Assembly: GCA_001931535.1 (NCBI GenBank)
Contig: CP016211.1
Coordinates: 1,020,501 to 1,084,500 of the forward strand
DNA: 64,000 bases
Origin: Minicystis rosea
Lineage (GTDB): Bacteria > Myxococcota_A > Polyangia > Polyangiales > Polyangiaceae
Direction of reading: 5' to 3'
The notes beneath the pieces are model-generated. The model did no database searches and had not been told where the DNA came from. It worked only from the letters and a program-made list of their open reading frames with translations. The position numbers and the translations under genes are program-made. Positions 47,107-56,404 of this stretch are shown here, in pieces. Within the stretch, counting starts at the first letter, position 1. Each line of letters begins with the position of its first letter.

Positions 47107-48264
47107 TCAGAACAGGCAGGCCGATCCCATCGCCGCCACGGTGAAGAGCGGCACCACGATCCGCGCCGCGCGGAACACGGTCATCATCTTTTCTTCGCGG
47201 ACGAGGAACATCCACCACGTGGAGATCATCCCCAGCGCGAGGGAGACGTAGACGCCGAGCATGAGCTTGTCGGCGCGGGTGAGGTACATCGTCGAGGGGA
47301 GCTCCTGCATGAGGGAGAAATGGAAGAGCACCGCTGCGGCGAGCATCGGCGAGCCGGCGTTGGAGCGCACTTCCATCTCGTTCGGCGGCACCCACATGCC
47401 GAGCAGCGCGATGATCACGATCACGAACGCGGGGACGTAGACCTTGAAGGCCGCGCTCGTGGCATAACGCTCGACGCCGACGGTGAAGATGTAGCGGCCG
47501 TAATATAGGTCGTCGCCCTCGAAGCGCTCTTGGTACGGCTGGCTGATGGAGCGGGCCTCGACGTAGTTGACCTGCCACCCGAGCGCGCGGAACGTGCGGG
47601 CGAGCTGGGTGCGCTCCTTGTCGACGACGAAGCGGACTTGATCGCTGCCGCGCGAGTCGTCCTCGAGGACGATCCGGAGATCCTGCGAGTCGAACGGATA
47701 CCGTCGCAGATCGGGGGGCGCCTTGAATTGACCCGTGTAGCGAAAGAGCTTGAACGTGGGCTTGTCGGCGATGGCTTCTTTGTCCTCGAGCTTGCCGTTG
47801 GGCGAATGCAGGCTGAGCGAGGGCATGGGCACCGTGCTCGTCATGCTGAGGAAGAAGTCGGCCTTGAAGGTGCCCGATTTGATGTCGTAGTCGTCGACGC
47901 TGTTGAGCAGCAGGCCCACCTTGATGCGCACGGCCTGGCCGGCATTGGGTTTGGCGAAGGGAGATCGGTAGGTCGTCCCATCGGCGTGCCGGGGAACACC
48001 GCCGTCGGGGGCGACGGCGAGATCGATCGGGTTCGCCTCGGCGGTCTTCGCGCCCGCGTCGCCTGCGTCGCCTTCGGGCTCGGCGGGAGCACCGGCATCC
48101 ACCGGGTCTTGGGCGAGGGAACGTTGGCCTTTCGGGGGCGCGGCGAAGGCCTCGCTGTCACCGAGATCCACGCGGCGCGCGGAGCCGAAGAGCCACACGG
48201 CGATCGCGAACGCGATGCACGTGAGATGAAGGACGAGCAGTCTTCGCGACGGGCGCCGACGCAT
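47107..48264 (-). CDS. Pentameric ligand-gated ion channel (Cys-loop superfamily, prokaryotic)
   Basis: 385 residues. Signal/anchor helix (9-27), an acidic Pro/Ala linker (40-100), beta-sandwich extracellular domain (~105-265) with the family motif YPFDSQDL (189-196) at the Cys-loop site (no Cys, as in GLIC/ELIC), then four membrane helices: M1 (~273-293), M2 pore (~299-322, following WVPPNEMEVR), M3 (~329-355, LTRADKLMLGVYV), M4 (~363-383). Ends right after M4. It would form a pentamer in the membrane; the ligand and ion selectivity are unknown. The ~60-residue acidic linker before the sandwich is unusual. Confidence 0.9.
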   Translation of the reverse strand: MRRRPSRRLLVLHLTCIAFAIAVWLFGSARRVDLGDSEAFAAPPKGQRSLAQDPVDAGAPAEPEGDAGDAGAKTAEANPIDLAVAPDGGVPRHADGTTYRSPFAKPNAGQAVRIKVGLLLNSVDDYDIKSGTFKADFFLSMTSTVPMPSLSLHSPNGKLEDKEAIADKPTFKLFRYTGQFKAPPDLRRYPFDSQDLRIVLEDDSRGSDQVRFVVDKERTQLARTFRALGWQVNYVEARSISQPYQERFEGDDLYYGRYIFTVGVERYATSAAFKVYVPAFVIVIIALLGMWVPPNEMEVRSNAGSPMLAAAVLFHFSLMQELPSTMYLTRADKLMLGVYVSLALGMISTWWMFLVREEKMMTVFRAARIVVPLFTVAAMGSACLF

Positions 48265-48429
48265 TCGCGCGATGCTAGTTCGTGGCGCCTGAAATGCGGC
48301 CAGGTTTTCTGGTTCTCGGCTTCACGTCATGGTGAGGCACGGACCCACGGGCTTCGCGTGATGAGCAGGTGAGGAGGGTGTGCTGAAATGCCCCGCTGGG
48401 GTTGCTCCAGCCTCCGTGACCTATGTGCG

Positions 48430-49794
48430 TCAGATGGCTTCGATCGCGCCCGCGGAGATGCGCCAGAAGCGTTTCGTCAGCACGACGGCGACCACCACGA
48501 GGCCGGCGGAGAGGCCCCACCAAAGGCCCTTCGCGCCGTAGCCGAGGGCGAAGCCGAAGAGCAGCGCGAGCGGCAAGCCGACGCCCCAGTGGCACGCCAC
48601 GTTGGCCCACGAAGCGAAGCGTGTGTCGGCTGCGCCGCGCAGCGCGCCGCCAGAGACGCCTTGGATCCCGTCGGCGATCTGGAAGGCCGCGGCGATGCGG
48701 ATGAGGTCGACCGCGATCTGTTGCACGCCGACATCGGGTGTGAAGAGGCGCGCCAGCGGCTCCGCGAAGAAGATGAAGACGAGCGCGCAACAAAACATGT
48801 ACGCGGCGGCGAGCCCGAGGCCGACGGCGCCGGCGCGGCGCGGGCCGCCCTCGTCGCGCGCGCCGATGGCGCGGCCCACGCGCACCGCGGTGGCCGAGCT
48901 GATGCCGAGCACGCCCATGAACGTGTACGAGGCGAGGCCCATGGCGATGGCCTGCGCCGAGGTGGTGTCCTTGCCGAGGCGGCCCACGACGAGACCGACG
49001 ACGAGGAAGACGCCCGCCTCGGTGAGGATCTGCAGGCCCATCGGCACGCCGACGCGGAGGAGCTTGCGCGTGGTCTCGATGAGCTCCGCGCGATCGCCGC
49101 CGAACAAGGTGGCCCCCTCGGGGCGCGCGCGCCACGCGGCCCAGAGCGCGATGACGGCGAGCGCGAAGCTCGAGATCGTGGTGCCGAGCCCCGCGCCGAG
49201 GCTGCCGAGCGCGGGCAGGCCGATCGCCGGGAGGTGCGCGTACGTGAGCGCGCGATCGCCGAAGACGAGGAGGCTCACGACCACGAAGTTGATGACGTTC
49301 GCGAGCCAACCGCCGAGGAAGAGCGGGCGCGTGATGCCGCGCGCTTCCAAATAGGCTTTGGCGGCCATGAAGAGGAGCCACATCGGCATGCCGGGGATGC
49401 GCGCGAAGACGAAGCTCCGCGCCGGCGGAACGATGCTCGCCTCGATCCCGAGCGGCCCGAGCACGAAGGGGCCGACGGCGGCCACGATCATCGTCGGGAT
49501 GGAGAGGAGCAGGCAGGCGACGATGCCGGCGCGTAGCGCGTTCCACGCGCGGCGCGGATCGCCAGCGCCGATGGCCTGCGAGGCGAGCGGCTCGACGGCC
49601 ATGGTCACGCCCATGGGCGCGCACAACGCCGCGAACGCGAGCTGGTTGCCGATGGCGACGGCCGCCATGTCGAGCTTCGAGACGCGACCGACCAACGCCG
49701 TATCCACGAGGCCCATCGTCATCAGCGCGACCTGCGCGAAGGCGATGGGCACGGCTAGGCGGAGCGTCTCTCGGACTTCTTCGCGGGCGCGCAT
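48430..49794 (-). CDS. MATE-family multidrug/metabolite exporter
   Basis: 454 residues with about 12 membrane helices in two homologous halves. Conserved parts include LAVPIAFAQVALMTMGLVDTALVGR (first helix) and GVPMGLQILTEAGVF (seventh). MATE proteins export cationic drugs or metabolites in exchange for H+ or Na+. ATG 49794 with RBS AAGGGGG is preferred over GTG 49815. It starts 34 bases downstream of the tetraheme-flavin gene and may be transcribed with that redox operon, though a functional link is not evident. Confidence 0.92.
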   Translation of the reverse strand: MRAREEVRETLRLAVPIAFAQVALMTMGLVDTALVGRVSKLDMAAVAIGNQLAFAALCAPMGVTMAVEPLASQAIGAGDPRRAWNALRAGIVACLLLSIPTMIVAAVGPFVLGPLGIEASIVPPARSFVFARIPGMPMWLLFMAAKAYLEARGITRPLFLGGWLANVINFVVVSLLVFGDRALTYAHLPAIGLPALGSLGAGLGTTISSFALAVIALWAAWRARPEGATLFGGDRAELIETTRKLLRVGVPMGLQILTEAGVFLVVGLVVGRLGKDTTSAQAIAMGLASYTFMGVLGISSATAVRVGRAIGARDEGGPRRAGAVGLGLAAAYMFCCALVFIFFAEPLARLFTPDVGVQQIAVDLIRIAAAFQIADGIQGVSGGALRGAADTRFASWANVACHWGVGLPLALLFGFALGYGAKGLWWGLSAGLVVVAVVLTKRFWRISAGAIEAI

Positions 49795-49828
49795 GGGGCC
49801 CCCTTCGTGATGCACGAAGAGGCTTTCG

Positions 49829-52024
49829 TCAACGCGAACGCTCGCCGTCCGCCACCGTCCGCACGCCCGCGGCGCGGAGCGCTTCCCAAGGCGGGATGCT
49901 GCCGATCAGCACCAGAACGGCGTCATATCCGAGCGCCGCGTCACCTTTCGGACCACGCACCGTCACCCGTTCGGCATCGATGGTCGCGACCTCCGCGCGG
50001 AAGCGCAGGCCCACGCGCCCGCTCTCCACGAGGCGCCGGAGCTCGGCGATGTTGCGGGCTTTCCCCCGCGTGAAATCCGGACCGCGATGAACGATCGTGA
50101 CCGCGGTCCCGGGCTGCCGGGCGAGCGCGATGGCGGCCTCCATCGCCACGTCGCCGAGGCCGATGACGACGGCGCGCTTGCCCGCGAAGCTGCGCGCGTC
50201 GCCGAGGTGATAGTGCACGCGCGCCTCGACGTCGGGCGTGAGATCGAAGGGCAAACGCCGCGGTGAGCCGCGCTGGCCGATGGCCATGAGCACGCGGCGC
50301 GCCCGCCGCACCGTGGGGGCGCCGCCTTCGCGCGGCTCGGTGGTGACGTGGAAGACGTCGCCCGCGCGTGCGATCGCGGTGACACGCATCTCCTCGCGGA
50401 TGGGGAGCCGGTTCTGGCGCACGATGCGGAGCCAGTGCGAGAGCAGCTCTTCCTTGGTGGACTCCTGGAGCCACAGCTTGCCGGTGACGGGCAAGTCGAG
50501 GGGCTGGTCGAAGACGAGCTTTCCCCGCGGGAAGCTGCGGATGCTCTGCGCGACGTTGCCCTGCTCGATCACCTCGAACGAGAGCCCGAGCTCGGAGGCG
50601 CGCAGCGCCGCGCTGATGCCCGCGGGGCCCGCGCCGACGATGATCAGATCGAGCACCTCACCGCCGCGCGCGGAGCCCGCGACGCTCTCGGCGACGCGCT
50701 CCGCGGCGCGCGCGCCTTGGTGAATGGCATTCTTGATGAGCGGCAGCCCCGTGACGTCGCCCGCGAGATAGAGGCCGGGGACGTCGAGGCTCTCGAGATC
50801 GTCTCCGAGGCGGGGGCGATCGCCGATGGGCTCACCGTCGGTGATGCGCAGCGATCCGTTGGGACAACGCTGCTCGCAGAGCGTGAGCCCACAACAGGCC
50901 TCGGGGCGGGAGACGACGGCGACGTAGCGCTCGATCTCGAGGACGTCATACGGGCACGCGTCGACACATGCATAGCAACCTATGCATGTGGTGGTGTTGA
51001 TCTGCGGCAGGCGCACGCGGGGCGCAGCTTGGATCGGCGCTTCGTTGGCGAGCGCGTCGGGCTTGCTCCGCCGCGCCGCGATCGCGCGTCCCGCGCGCAT
51101 GCCTGCGAAGGCGATCGCCGCCCCTGCGAGACCGGCCAGCGTCCACGCCCATGGCCCGCCCGAGAGCGCGCCCGGCCGCGTCACCGGCATGATGGCGGCC
51201 GCCTCGCGCGCCGCTTCCCAGGCGACCACGCGATCGGTGGTGTGCTGTCCCGCGCACACGCCCGCGGTCGCGCGATCACGGCTCGGCGCCCGCGCATCGT
51301 CGCTCGTGAAGGCAGGCTGATGCTCGTCGAAGCACACCACCGGGCGCGCTTCGCCGAGCGACTCCTGTCCACCGAGGAGGCATCGGGCGATCGGATCGGC
51401 CGGCGATTGGAGCGCATGACAACGCGCGCAGCTCGCGGCGGTCGCGATGGCCACTGTCGCCGGGCGGGGTGGCCGGAAGGTCGGCTCCGCGATCTCGGCG
51501 CTCACCCCCGGCGCGAAGCGCACCGCCGGCCCATCGGGCACGAAGGCCACACCCTGATCGCGGCGGTGAATCGTGTGGCAGTCGGCGCAGACCAGCGCGC
51601 CGCTCGCGACCGCGGCCGCGTGCCCGCGACGCGTGGATGGATGCGGACCATGACAGCTCACGCATGCCGTCGTGGGAGGCCGCGCATAAGGGCCGGATTC
51701 ACCGTGGCACGAGGCGCACGCGAGCTTGGCGGCGAGGTGCGGGCGCGAGAGCGGCCCAGGCCCGCCGCCGGTGCCGCCGGGGGCAGGCGCGAGGATTGCG
51801 GCAACGGCAGTGGTCACTGCGCCGATCGTTGCTGCGAAAGCGATTCCGCGAAAGCGGGTGACGTCCGAGGTGGGCTCGGCGCGGATCGCAGCTCGGCCGC
51901 GCGGTCTCCGGCGCGGCTGCGCAGCGCGTGCCCGGGGATCGAGGATGGTCGCGCTGTAGAGCGGCGCAGCCTGCTCCTCGGGGCCGCGATCGTCGGGCTT
52001 TCGGGGCGCGTCGTTCTCGGCCAT
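49829..52024 (-). CDS. Tetraheme cytochrome c-ferredoxin-flavin reductase fusion
   Basis: 731 residues. Basic N-terminus, one membrane helix (~60-80), four CxxCH heme-c sites (Cys103, 121, 146, 199) and a degenerate CAGQH (257-261), a second helix (~292-310), an 8-Cys ferredoxin-like domain (CIGCYACVDACP at 347-358; CCGLTLCEQRCP at 377-388), then a NAD(P)H-flavin oxidoreductase with FAD motif GAGPAG (464-469) and NAD(P) motif VIGLGDVAMEAA (~605). The FAD-closing segment GLYLAGDVTG (~417-426) lies before GAGPAG, so the domain is rearranged. No redox CxxC of thioredoxin reductase. ATG overlaps the upstream stop (TGATG). Confidence 0.9.
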   Translation of the reverse strand: MAENDAPRKPDDRGPEEQAAPLYSATILDPRARAAQPRRRPRGRAAIRAEPTSDVTRFRGIAFAATIGAVTTAVAAILAPAPGGTGGGPGPLSRPHLAAKLACASCHGESGPYARPPTTACVSCHGPHPSTRRGHAAAVASGALVCADCHTIHRRDQGVAFVPDGPAVRFAPGVSAEIAEPTFRPPRPATVAIATAASCARCHALQSPADPIARCLLGGQESLGEARPVVCFDEHQPAFTSDDARAPSRDRATAGVCAGQHTTDRVVAWEAAREAAAIMPVTRPGALSGGPWAWTLAGLAGAAIAFAGMRAGRAIAARRSKPDALANEAPIQAAPRVRLPQINTTTCIGCYACVDACPYDVLEIERYVAVVSRPEACCGLTLCEQRCPNGSLRITDGEPIGDRPRLGDDLESLDVPGLYLAGDVTGLPLIKNAIHQGARAAERVAESVAGSARGGEVLDLIIVGAGPAGISAALRASELGLSFEVIEQGNVAQSIRSFPRGKLVFDQPLDLPVTGKLWLQESTKEELLSHWLRIVRQNRLPIREEMRVTAIARAGDVFHVTTEPREGGAPTVRRARRVLMAIGQRGSPRRLPFDLTPDVEARVHYHLGDARSFAGKRAVVIGLGDVAMEAAIALARQPGTAVTIVHRGPDFTRGKARNIAELRRLVESGRVGLRFRAEVATIDAERVTVRGPKGDAALGYDAVLVLIGSIPPWEALRAAGVRTVADGERSR

Positions 52025-54345
52025 CAGCCGCGCCTCCAAAGCACCATCGCCACGTGCGCCACGAGGAGCGCCATGGCCACGCCGAAGGTCACGATGTGGA
52101 TCGGCAGCCACACCCGCAGCGCGCCCAAGAGGAGCCGCTGCGCGGGGAGCGCGCGCTGCTCGACCACGATCCGGATGAGCTCGGAGAGGCCCGCCAATCG
52201 CTCCTGCCCGCGCCCTTCGAGCACCGCATCGATGCGTGTGCGCAGGGCGGCCTGCTCTTCGCGCAGGCTCCTCCCGCTCGCGAGGAGCGCGAGCGGACCG
52301 AGCGGGCTCCGCGCATACGGCAGCAGGATCTTCTCGAGGATCTTCTTGATGAGCTCGCTCTTGCCGCTGGCCTCGCGATAGAGCCGATCACGCAGGTCTG
52401 CGCCGGCGCGCGGGAAGTCCTCGGGCAGCACGGCCGTCCGCTCGATGCGTGCGAGACGCGCTGGCAGAAGGCGATATCCGAGCGCCGACAACGCGCCGGC
52501 CAGAGACGTGAGCCCGAGCGCCGAGAGCAGCGCTGCGCCGCTCCCGCCGCCGCCGCGAAGGGGCGCATGCAGGAGCGTGATGCCCGCCGTGAGCAGGCCG
52601 ATGACGAGATGAATCTCAAGCTGCGGCCGCACGATGCTGACCGCTTTGCCAGGCGCCGCGGAGGCTTCGCGCGGGCGCAGGAAGCTCCGAATCCGCCGCT
52701 TGGGAATGGCATACGCGAGGAGCGCCACCATCCCGATCCCGGCGATCACCCCCGCCGCGAGCCCCATTCCCCGCGCGGGTTGCACGTGACCGCGCGCTTG
52801 CATCGTCGCGCCCGCAATCCCAATCCCCGTTGCCGCGATGGCCGCGCCCAGCGCCACGCCGGGCCGCGCATTCGCCGTCGATCCGCGCGCACCTCCCGCG
52901 CGCGGCGCCGTTTGGAAGATCTCCCGCACGTCGGCGATGTCCTCGCTCGGGTTGAGCCGGAAGATCGATCCCGTCGGGCATGCCGTCACGCAGGCCGGTC
53001 CTTCGTAGCCGCGGCACAGATCGCATTTCACTGCGAGATCCGCGTGCGGCTGCGCGCCGGGCGGTGGTGGCGGCGCACCATTTGGGCGCGGCGCCATCTG
53101 GATGTTGTCCCAAGGGCAGGCCTTGGCGCACGCGCCGCATCCCGTGCAGAGCGCGTCGCGGATGAACACTTCGCCCGACGGATCGCGCCCAATCGCGCCG
53201 GTCGGACAGTCCACCATGCACGCCGGGTGCTCGCAGTGCTGGCACGAGTTGGGCAGCATCAAGTGCTGCGGCGCGCCCTCGTCCGCAGCCGTCGTGCGCG
53301 TCACCACCTTGTCGCCGCGGCGCACGAGCCGCGCCACACCATACGTGTCCGCGCAGGCCCAGGCGCAGTGGCCGCAGCGCACGCACGACTCGAGATCGAT
53401 CACGAGGAGCGAGCGCGCCACCTTGAGCCGATACAGATCGCGAAACGCATGTTGCGTCGCATTCGCCGCGGCCCGCCCCACCACCGATCGCTGCGCCGCC
53501 TCCTGATCTTCGGCCAGCCGGCGCAACCGCGGGAGCAAGTCTGGATGCGCGGCCGCGATGTCGCGGAACACCCGCAGAGGCACGGCCGCGAGCACCGCAG
53601 GCCCGCTCGCCACCGCGCTCGCGGCGCGCGCCGTCCCGTGGAGCAGCTCGACGTCGCCGAAGAAATCGCCGCGCCCCAGGTACGCGCGCACCGACAGGCG
53701 ATCGTCCTCCTCGACTTGAATCTGCACGAGCCCATCGGCCACGAGGTAGAGCTCGCGCGCCGGCTCGCCTTGTCGATACACGTGCTCGCCGCGCTCGACG
53801 CGCCGGAGCGTCGCTGTATCGAGGAGCACGTCGAGCTCGCGGGGCCCGAGATCCCGCGTCACCGACAGCGTGCGCAGCAAGTCGGCCGTGGCCGCGCGCG
53901 ACAGCGATCGCTCGGTGCGCTCGACGATGTCGGCCTTGCCCGCTCGCGCGATGGCGCGGCGAAATACCGAAAGCGGGATCTCGGCCACGCTCGCCGGCGC
54001 GGCGGCGGTCGCCGTGGCCCGGCGCGCGAGGCCGACCGTCGCCTCTTCACCGAAGCTCTCGCCCGGGCCCGCCGTACGAATCTCGGTCTCGCGATCGTCG
54101 CCGCGGCGCACGGCCGAGAGCGCGATCTTTCCCGTGACCACCACGTAGAACGAAGGCCCCTCGTCGCCGGCGTCGTACACCCGCGCCCCCTCGCCAAGCG
54201 AAAAGACGCGCCCCGCCTCCGCGATCTCGCGCCGCGCCCGCGCATCGATTCCGCGCAGCACGGGCGCATCGAACACGACCGCCGGCCAGCCATCGGGCGT
54301 GCGCTGGGCCGGCTCGCGGGGGTTCATCTCCGATCGATCGTGCAT
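52024..54345 (-). CDS. cNMP-sensor-polyferredoxin-diheme cytochrome b-like protein
   Basis: 773 residues. Two cyclic-nucleotide-binding domains (~20-145 and ~165-290; GESFGEEATVGLARRATA, GDFFGDVELLHGTARAAS). Four [4Fe-4S] motifs of the NrfC/DmsB type: CVRCGHCAWAC (321), CQHCEHPACMVDCP (368), CTGCGACAKACP (400), CDLCRGYEGPACVTACP (441). Five membrane helices (~497-515, 526-547, 577-596, 603-623, 747-769). His579/His593 and His750/His764 each give H-x13-H in one helix, the bis-His heme b pattern. First gene of the redox operon; ATG 54345 or 54327 as start. Confidence 0.9.
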   Translation of the reverse strand: MHDRSEMNPREPAQRTPDGWPAVVFDAPVLRGIDARARREIAEAGRVFSLGEGARVYDAGDEGPSFYVVVTGKIALSAVRRGDDRETEIRTAGPGESFGEEATVGLARRATATAAAPASVAEIPLSVFRRAIARAGKADIVERTERSLSRAATADLLRTLSVTRDLGPRELDVLLDTATLRRVERGEHVYRQGEPARELYLVADGLVQIQVEEDDRLSVRAYLGRGDFFGDVELLHGTARAASAVASGPAVLAAVPLRVFRDIAAAHPDLLPRLRRLAEDQEAAQRSVVGRAAANATQHAFRDLYRLKVARSLLVIDLESCVRCGHCAWACADTYGVARLVRRGDKVVTRTTAADEGAPQHLMLPNSCQHCEHPACMVDCPTGAIGRDPSGEVFIRDALCTGCGACAKACPWDNIQMAPRPNGAPPPPPGAQPHADLAVKCDLCRGYEGPACVTACPTGSIFRLNPSEDIADVREIFQTAPRAGGARGSTANARPGVALGAAIAATGIGIAGATMQARGHVQPARGMGLAAGVIAGIGMVALLAYAIPKRRIRSFLRPREASAAPGKAVSIVRPQLEIHLVIGLLTAGITLLHAPLRGGGGSGAALLSALGLTSLAGALSALGYRLLPARLARIERTAVLPEDFPRAGADLRDRLYREASGKSELIKKILEKILLPYARSPLGPLALLASGRSLREEQAALRTRIDAVLEGRGQERLAGLSELIRIVVEQRALPAQRLLLGALRVWLPIHIVTFGVAMALLVAHVAMVLWRRG

Positions 54346-54524
54346 GAAGCCGCCGAGACCTCAAGACGCGCGAGCATCGCCGAAGGTCTCTCCGTCCACG
54401 CGTGCGGTGGCTTCATCCTCCTCGCCCCATGAAATCCTGGGCGGCTGCGTGATGGCAGCGGGGGAGCCCGATAGTCATCCAGGCCGCAGAATCCGGCCCA
54501 ATTGCGCCATGCGCCGCCGTCGCT

Positions 54525-55358
54525 TCAATACGAGGTCGCCTTCGCCACCTCCTCCGTCCGATCCACATCGGACGCCACCCGGGCGAGCTTCGCGCGGATC
54601 GCCGTGATCGCGTCCGCGCCGAGCGGGAGCCGCAGCGTGGGCGCGCCGGCCGCCACCGCATCGGCGATCGCCTTCGCGGCCTTCACGGGGTCACCTTCCT
54701 GCGCACCGTTCGCGCCCGTCGCGTAGGCGCGGATCGGCCCGACGGTCGCCTCGTAGGCAGGGTGGGCCGGCATGCTGCGGAACGCCGCGCCGAAGAGGCG
54801 TGTACGGAACGCGCCCGGCTCGACGATGAGCACGCGCACTCCATGCGGCGCGAGCTCGGCGGCCATCGATTCCGAGAGCGCCTCCAGCGCATGCTTCGCC
54901 GCGCAGTAGGCACCGAAGCCGGGCGACGTCGACAGCCCGCCGACGCTCGTGATCTGCACGATGGTGCCGCTCCGGCGCTCGCGCATGTGCGGGATGAGCG
55001 CGCGCGTGAGGGCGACCGCGCCGAAGAACATCGGCTCCATGGTGGCACGCAGCTCCTCATCGCTCGTCTCTTCGACCGCGCCGACCACACTGGCGCCTGC
55101 GTTGTTCACCACCACGTCGACCGCGCCGAACCGCTGGATCGCCTCGGCCACCGCGCCTTGGATCTGCTCGGGCCTCGTCACGTCGAGCCGCGTGGCGAGC
55201 ACCCGATCCGGCGCGAGCGCCACGAGGTCATCGAGCGAGCGTGGATCGCGGGCCGTCGCCACCACGCGGTCGCCGCGCGCGAGGACCTCCTCCGCGATGC
55301 AGCGACCGAAGCCCGACGACGTCCCCGTGATGAACCAAACCTTGCCTTGCATGCTCAT
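54525..55358 (-). CDS. Short-chain dehydrogenase/reductase
   Basis: 277-residue classical SDR. Cofactor motif TGTSSGFG near residue 14, NNAG, catalytic Ser in ITSVGG, YxxxK as YCAAK, all present. Hydrophilic C-terminal part binds the unknown substrate. GGAGG precedes ATG 55358. Divergent from a LysR-type gene 88 bases away, its likely regulator, a common arrangement for SDRs of xenobiotic or quinone metabolism. Confidence 0.93.
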   Translation of the reverse strand: MSMQGKVWFITGTSSGFGRCIAEEVLARGDRVVATARDPRSLDDLVALAPDRVLATRLDVTRPEQIQGAVAEAIQRFGAVDVVVNNAGASVVGAVEETSDEELRATMEPMFFGAVALTRALIPHMRERRSGTIVQITSVGGLSTSPGFGAYCAAKHALEALSESMAAELAPHGVRVLIVEPGAFRTRLFGAAFRSMPAHPAYEATVGPIRAYATGANGAQEGDPVKAAKAIADAVAAGAPTLRLPLGADAITAIRAKLARVASDVDRTEEVAKATSY

Positions 55359-55396
55359 GAACGGCCTCCGTGGTCGCGAACCTACGTCGACCCGCT

Positions 55397-55408
55397 CTTT
55401 CGAGAAAG
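55397..55408. promoter_or_regulatory. Candidate LysR operator
   Basis: CTTTC-GA-GAAAG palindrome in the middle of the 88-base spacer between the divergent SDR and LysR genes. Position fits a shared operator; no -35/-10 was assigned. Confidence 0.35.
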
Positions 55409-55446
55409 GGAATGAATCTGGATACACCATGAAGTATGACTAATGA

Positions 55447-56358
55447 ATGCCGCTCGACCTTTCGGGGCTCCCCGCGCTCCTCGTGGTCGCCGAGAAGCGC
55501 AGCTTCACCGCGGCTGCGGCGGAGCTCGGGGTCACGCCCTCGGCGGTCAGCCAGACGGTGCGCGCCCTCGAGGAGCGCGTCGGCGTGCGCCTCTTGCAGC
55601 GCACCACGCGCAGCGTCGGCCTCACCGAGGCGGGCGCGCGCTTCATCGCGCACCTCGAGCCGGCGCTCGCCGGCGTGCGCGAAGCGTTCGAGCTCCTCGG
55701 CGAGCACCGCGATCGTCCGGCCGGGCTCCTGCGCCTCACCGTGCCGCGCCTCGGTTACATGCAGATCGTCGGCCCGAAGCTGGCAGCGTTCCTCGCCGCG
55801 TACCCGGACATCCAGCTCGAGATGGACATCGACGACGCGTTCACCGACATCGTGGCGCGCGGCTTCGACGCCGGCATTCGCATCGGGGAGATGGTCGATC
55901 GCGAGATGGTCGGCGTGCGCGTGAGCGGCGACATGCGCGTGGCCGTCGTCGCCTCGCCCGCGTATTTCGCTGCACGGGGGAAGCCGAAGCATCCGCGCGA
56001 TCTCGTCGCGCACGATTGCATCAACTACCGGCGGCGGGCGCTCGGCGTCGTCTACCACTGGGAGTTCACCGAAGACGGCAAGGACTTCGAGCTCGGCGTC
56101 ACCGGCCGCGTCCTCGTGAACGACGCCGACTTCATGGTGGGCGCCGCGCTCGACGGGCTCGGCGTCGCGTACGTCATGGAGAGCACCGTGCGCGAGCACC
56201 TCGCCGAGAAGCGCCTCGTGCGCGTGCTCGACGCGTACTGCCCGCCGTTCCCCGGCTTCTTCCTCTACTACCCGAGCCGCGCGCACCTCGCGCCGAAGCT
56301 CCAGGCCCTCGTCGACTTTCTCAAGGTGAAGCGCCCGTCCCGCGCCGGATCGAAGTGA
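55447..56358 (+). CDS. LysR-type transcriptional regulator
   Basis: 303 residues. Winged HTH (LSGLPALLVVAEKRSFTAAA, TPSAVSQTVRALEERVG) and effector domain of the CrgA/PcaQ-like group (RLTVPRLGYMQIVGPKLAAF, GFDAGIRIGEMVDREMVGV, YRRRALGVVYHWEF). Start is ATG 55447 (an out-of-frame ATG lies 4 bases earlier). Probable regulator of the divergent SDR gene. Confidence 0.93.
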   Translation: MPLDLSGLPALLVVAEKRSFTAAAAELGVTPSAVSQTVRALEERVGVRLLQRTTRSVGLTEAGARFIAHLEPALAGVREAFELLGEHRDRPAGLLRLTVPRLGYMQIVGPKLAAFLAAYPDIQLEMDIDDAFTDIVARGFDAGIRIGEMVDREMVGVRVSGDMRVAVVASPAYFAARGKPKHPRDLVAHDCINYRRRALGVVYHWEFTEDGKDFELGVTGRVLVNDADFMVGAALDGLGVAYVMESTVREHLAEKRLVRVLDAYCPPFPGFFLYYPSRAHLAPKLQALVDFLKVKRPSRAGSK

Positions 56359-56404
56359 TGCGACGCTTGGCCCCTGCGCCGGGCTCGCGCATCATGCGCC
56401 TCGT

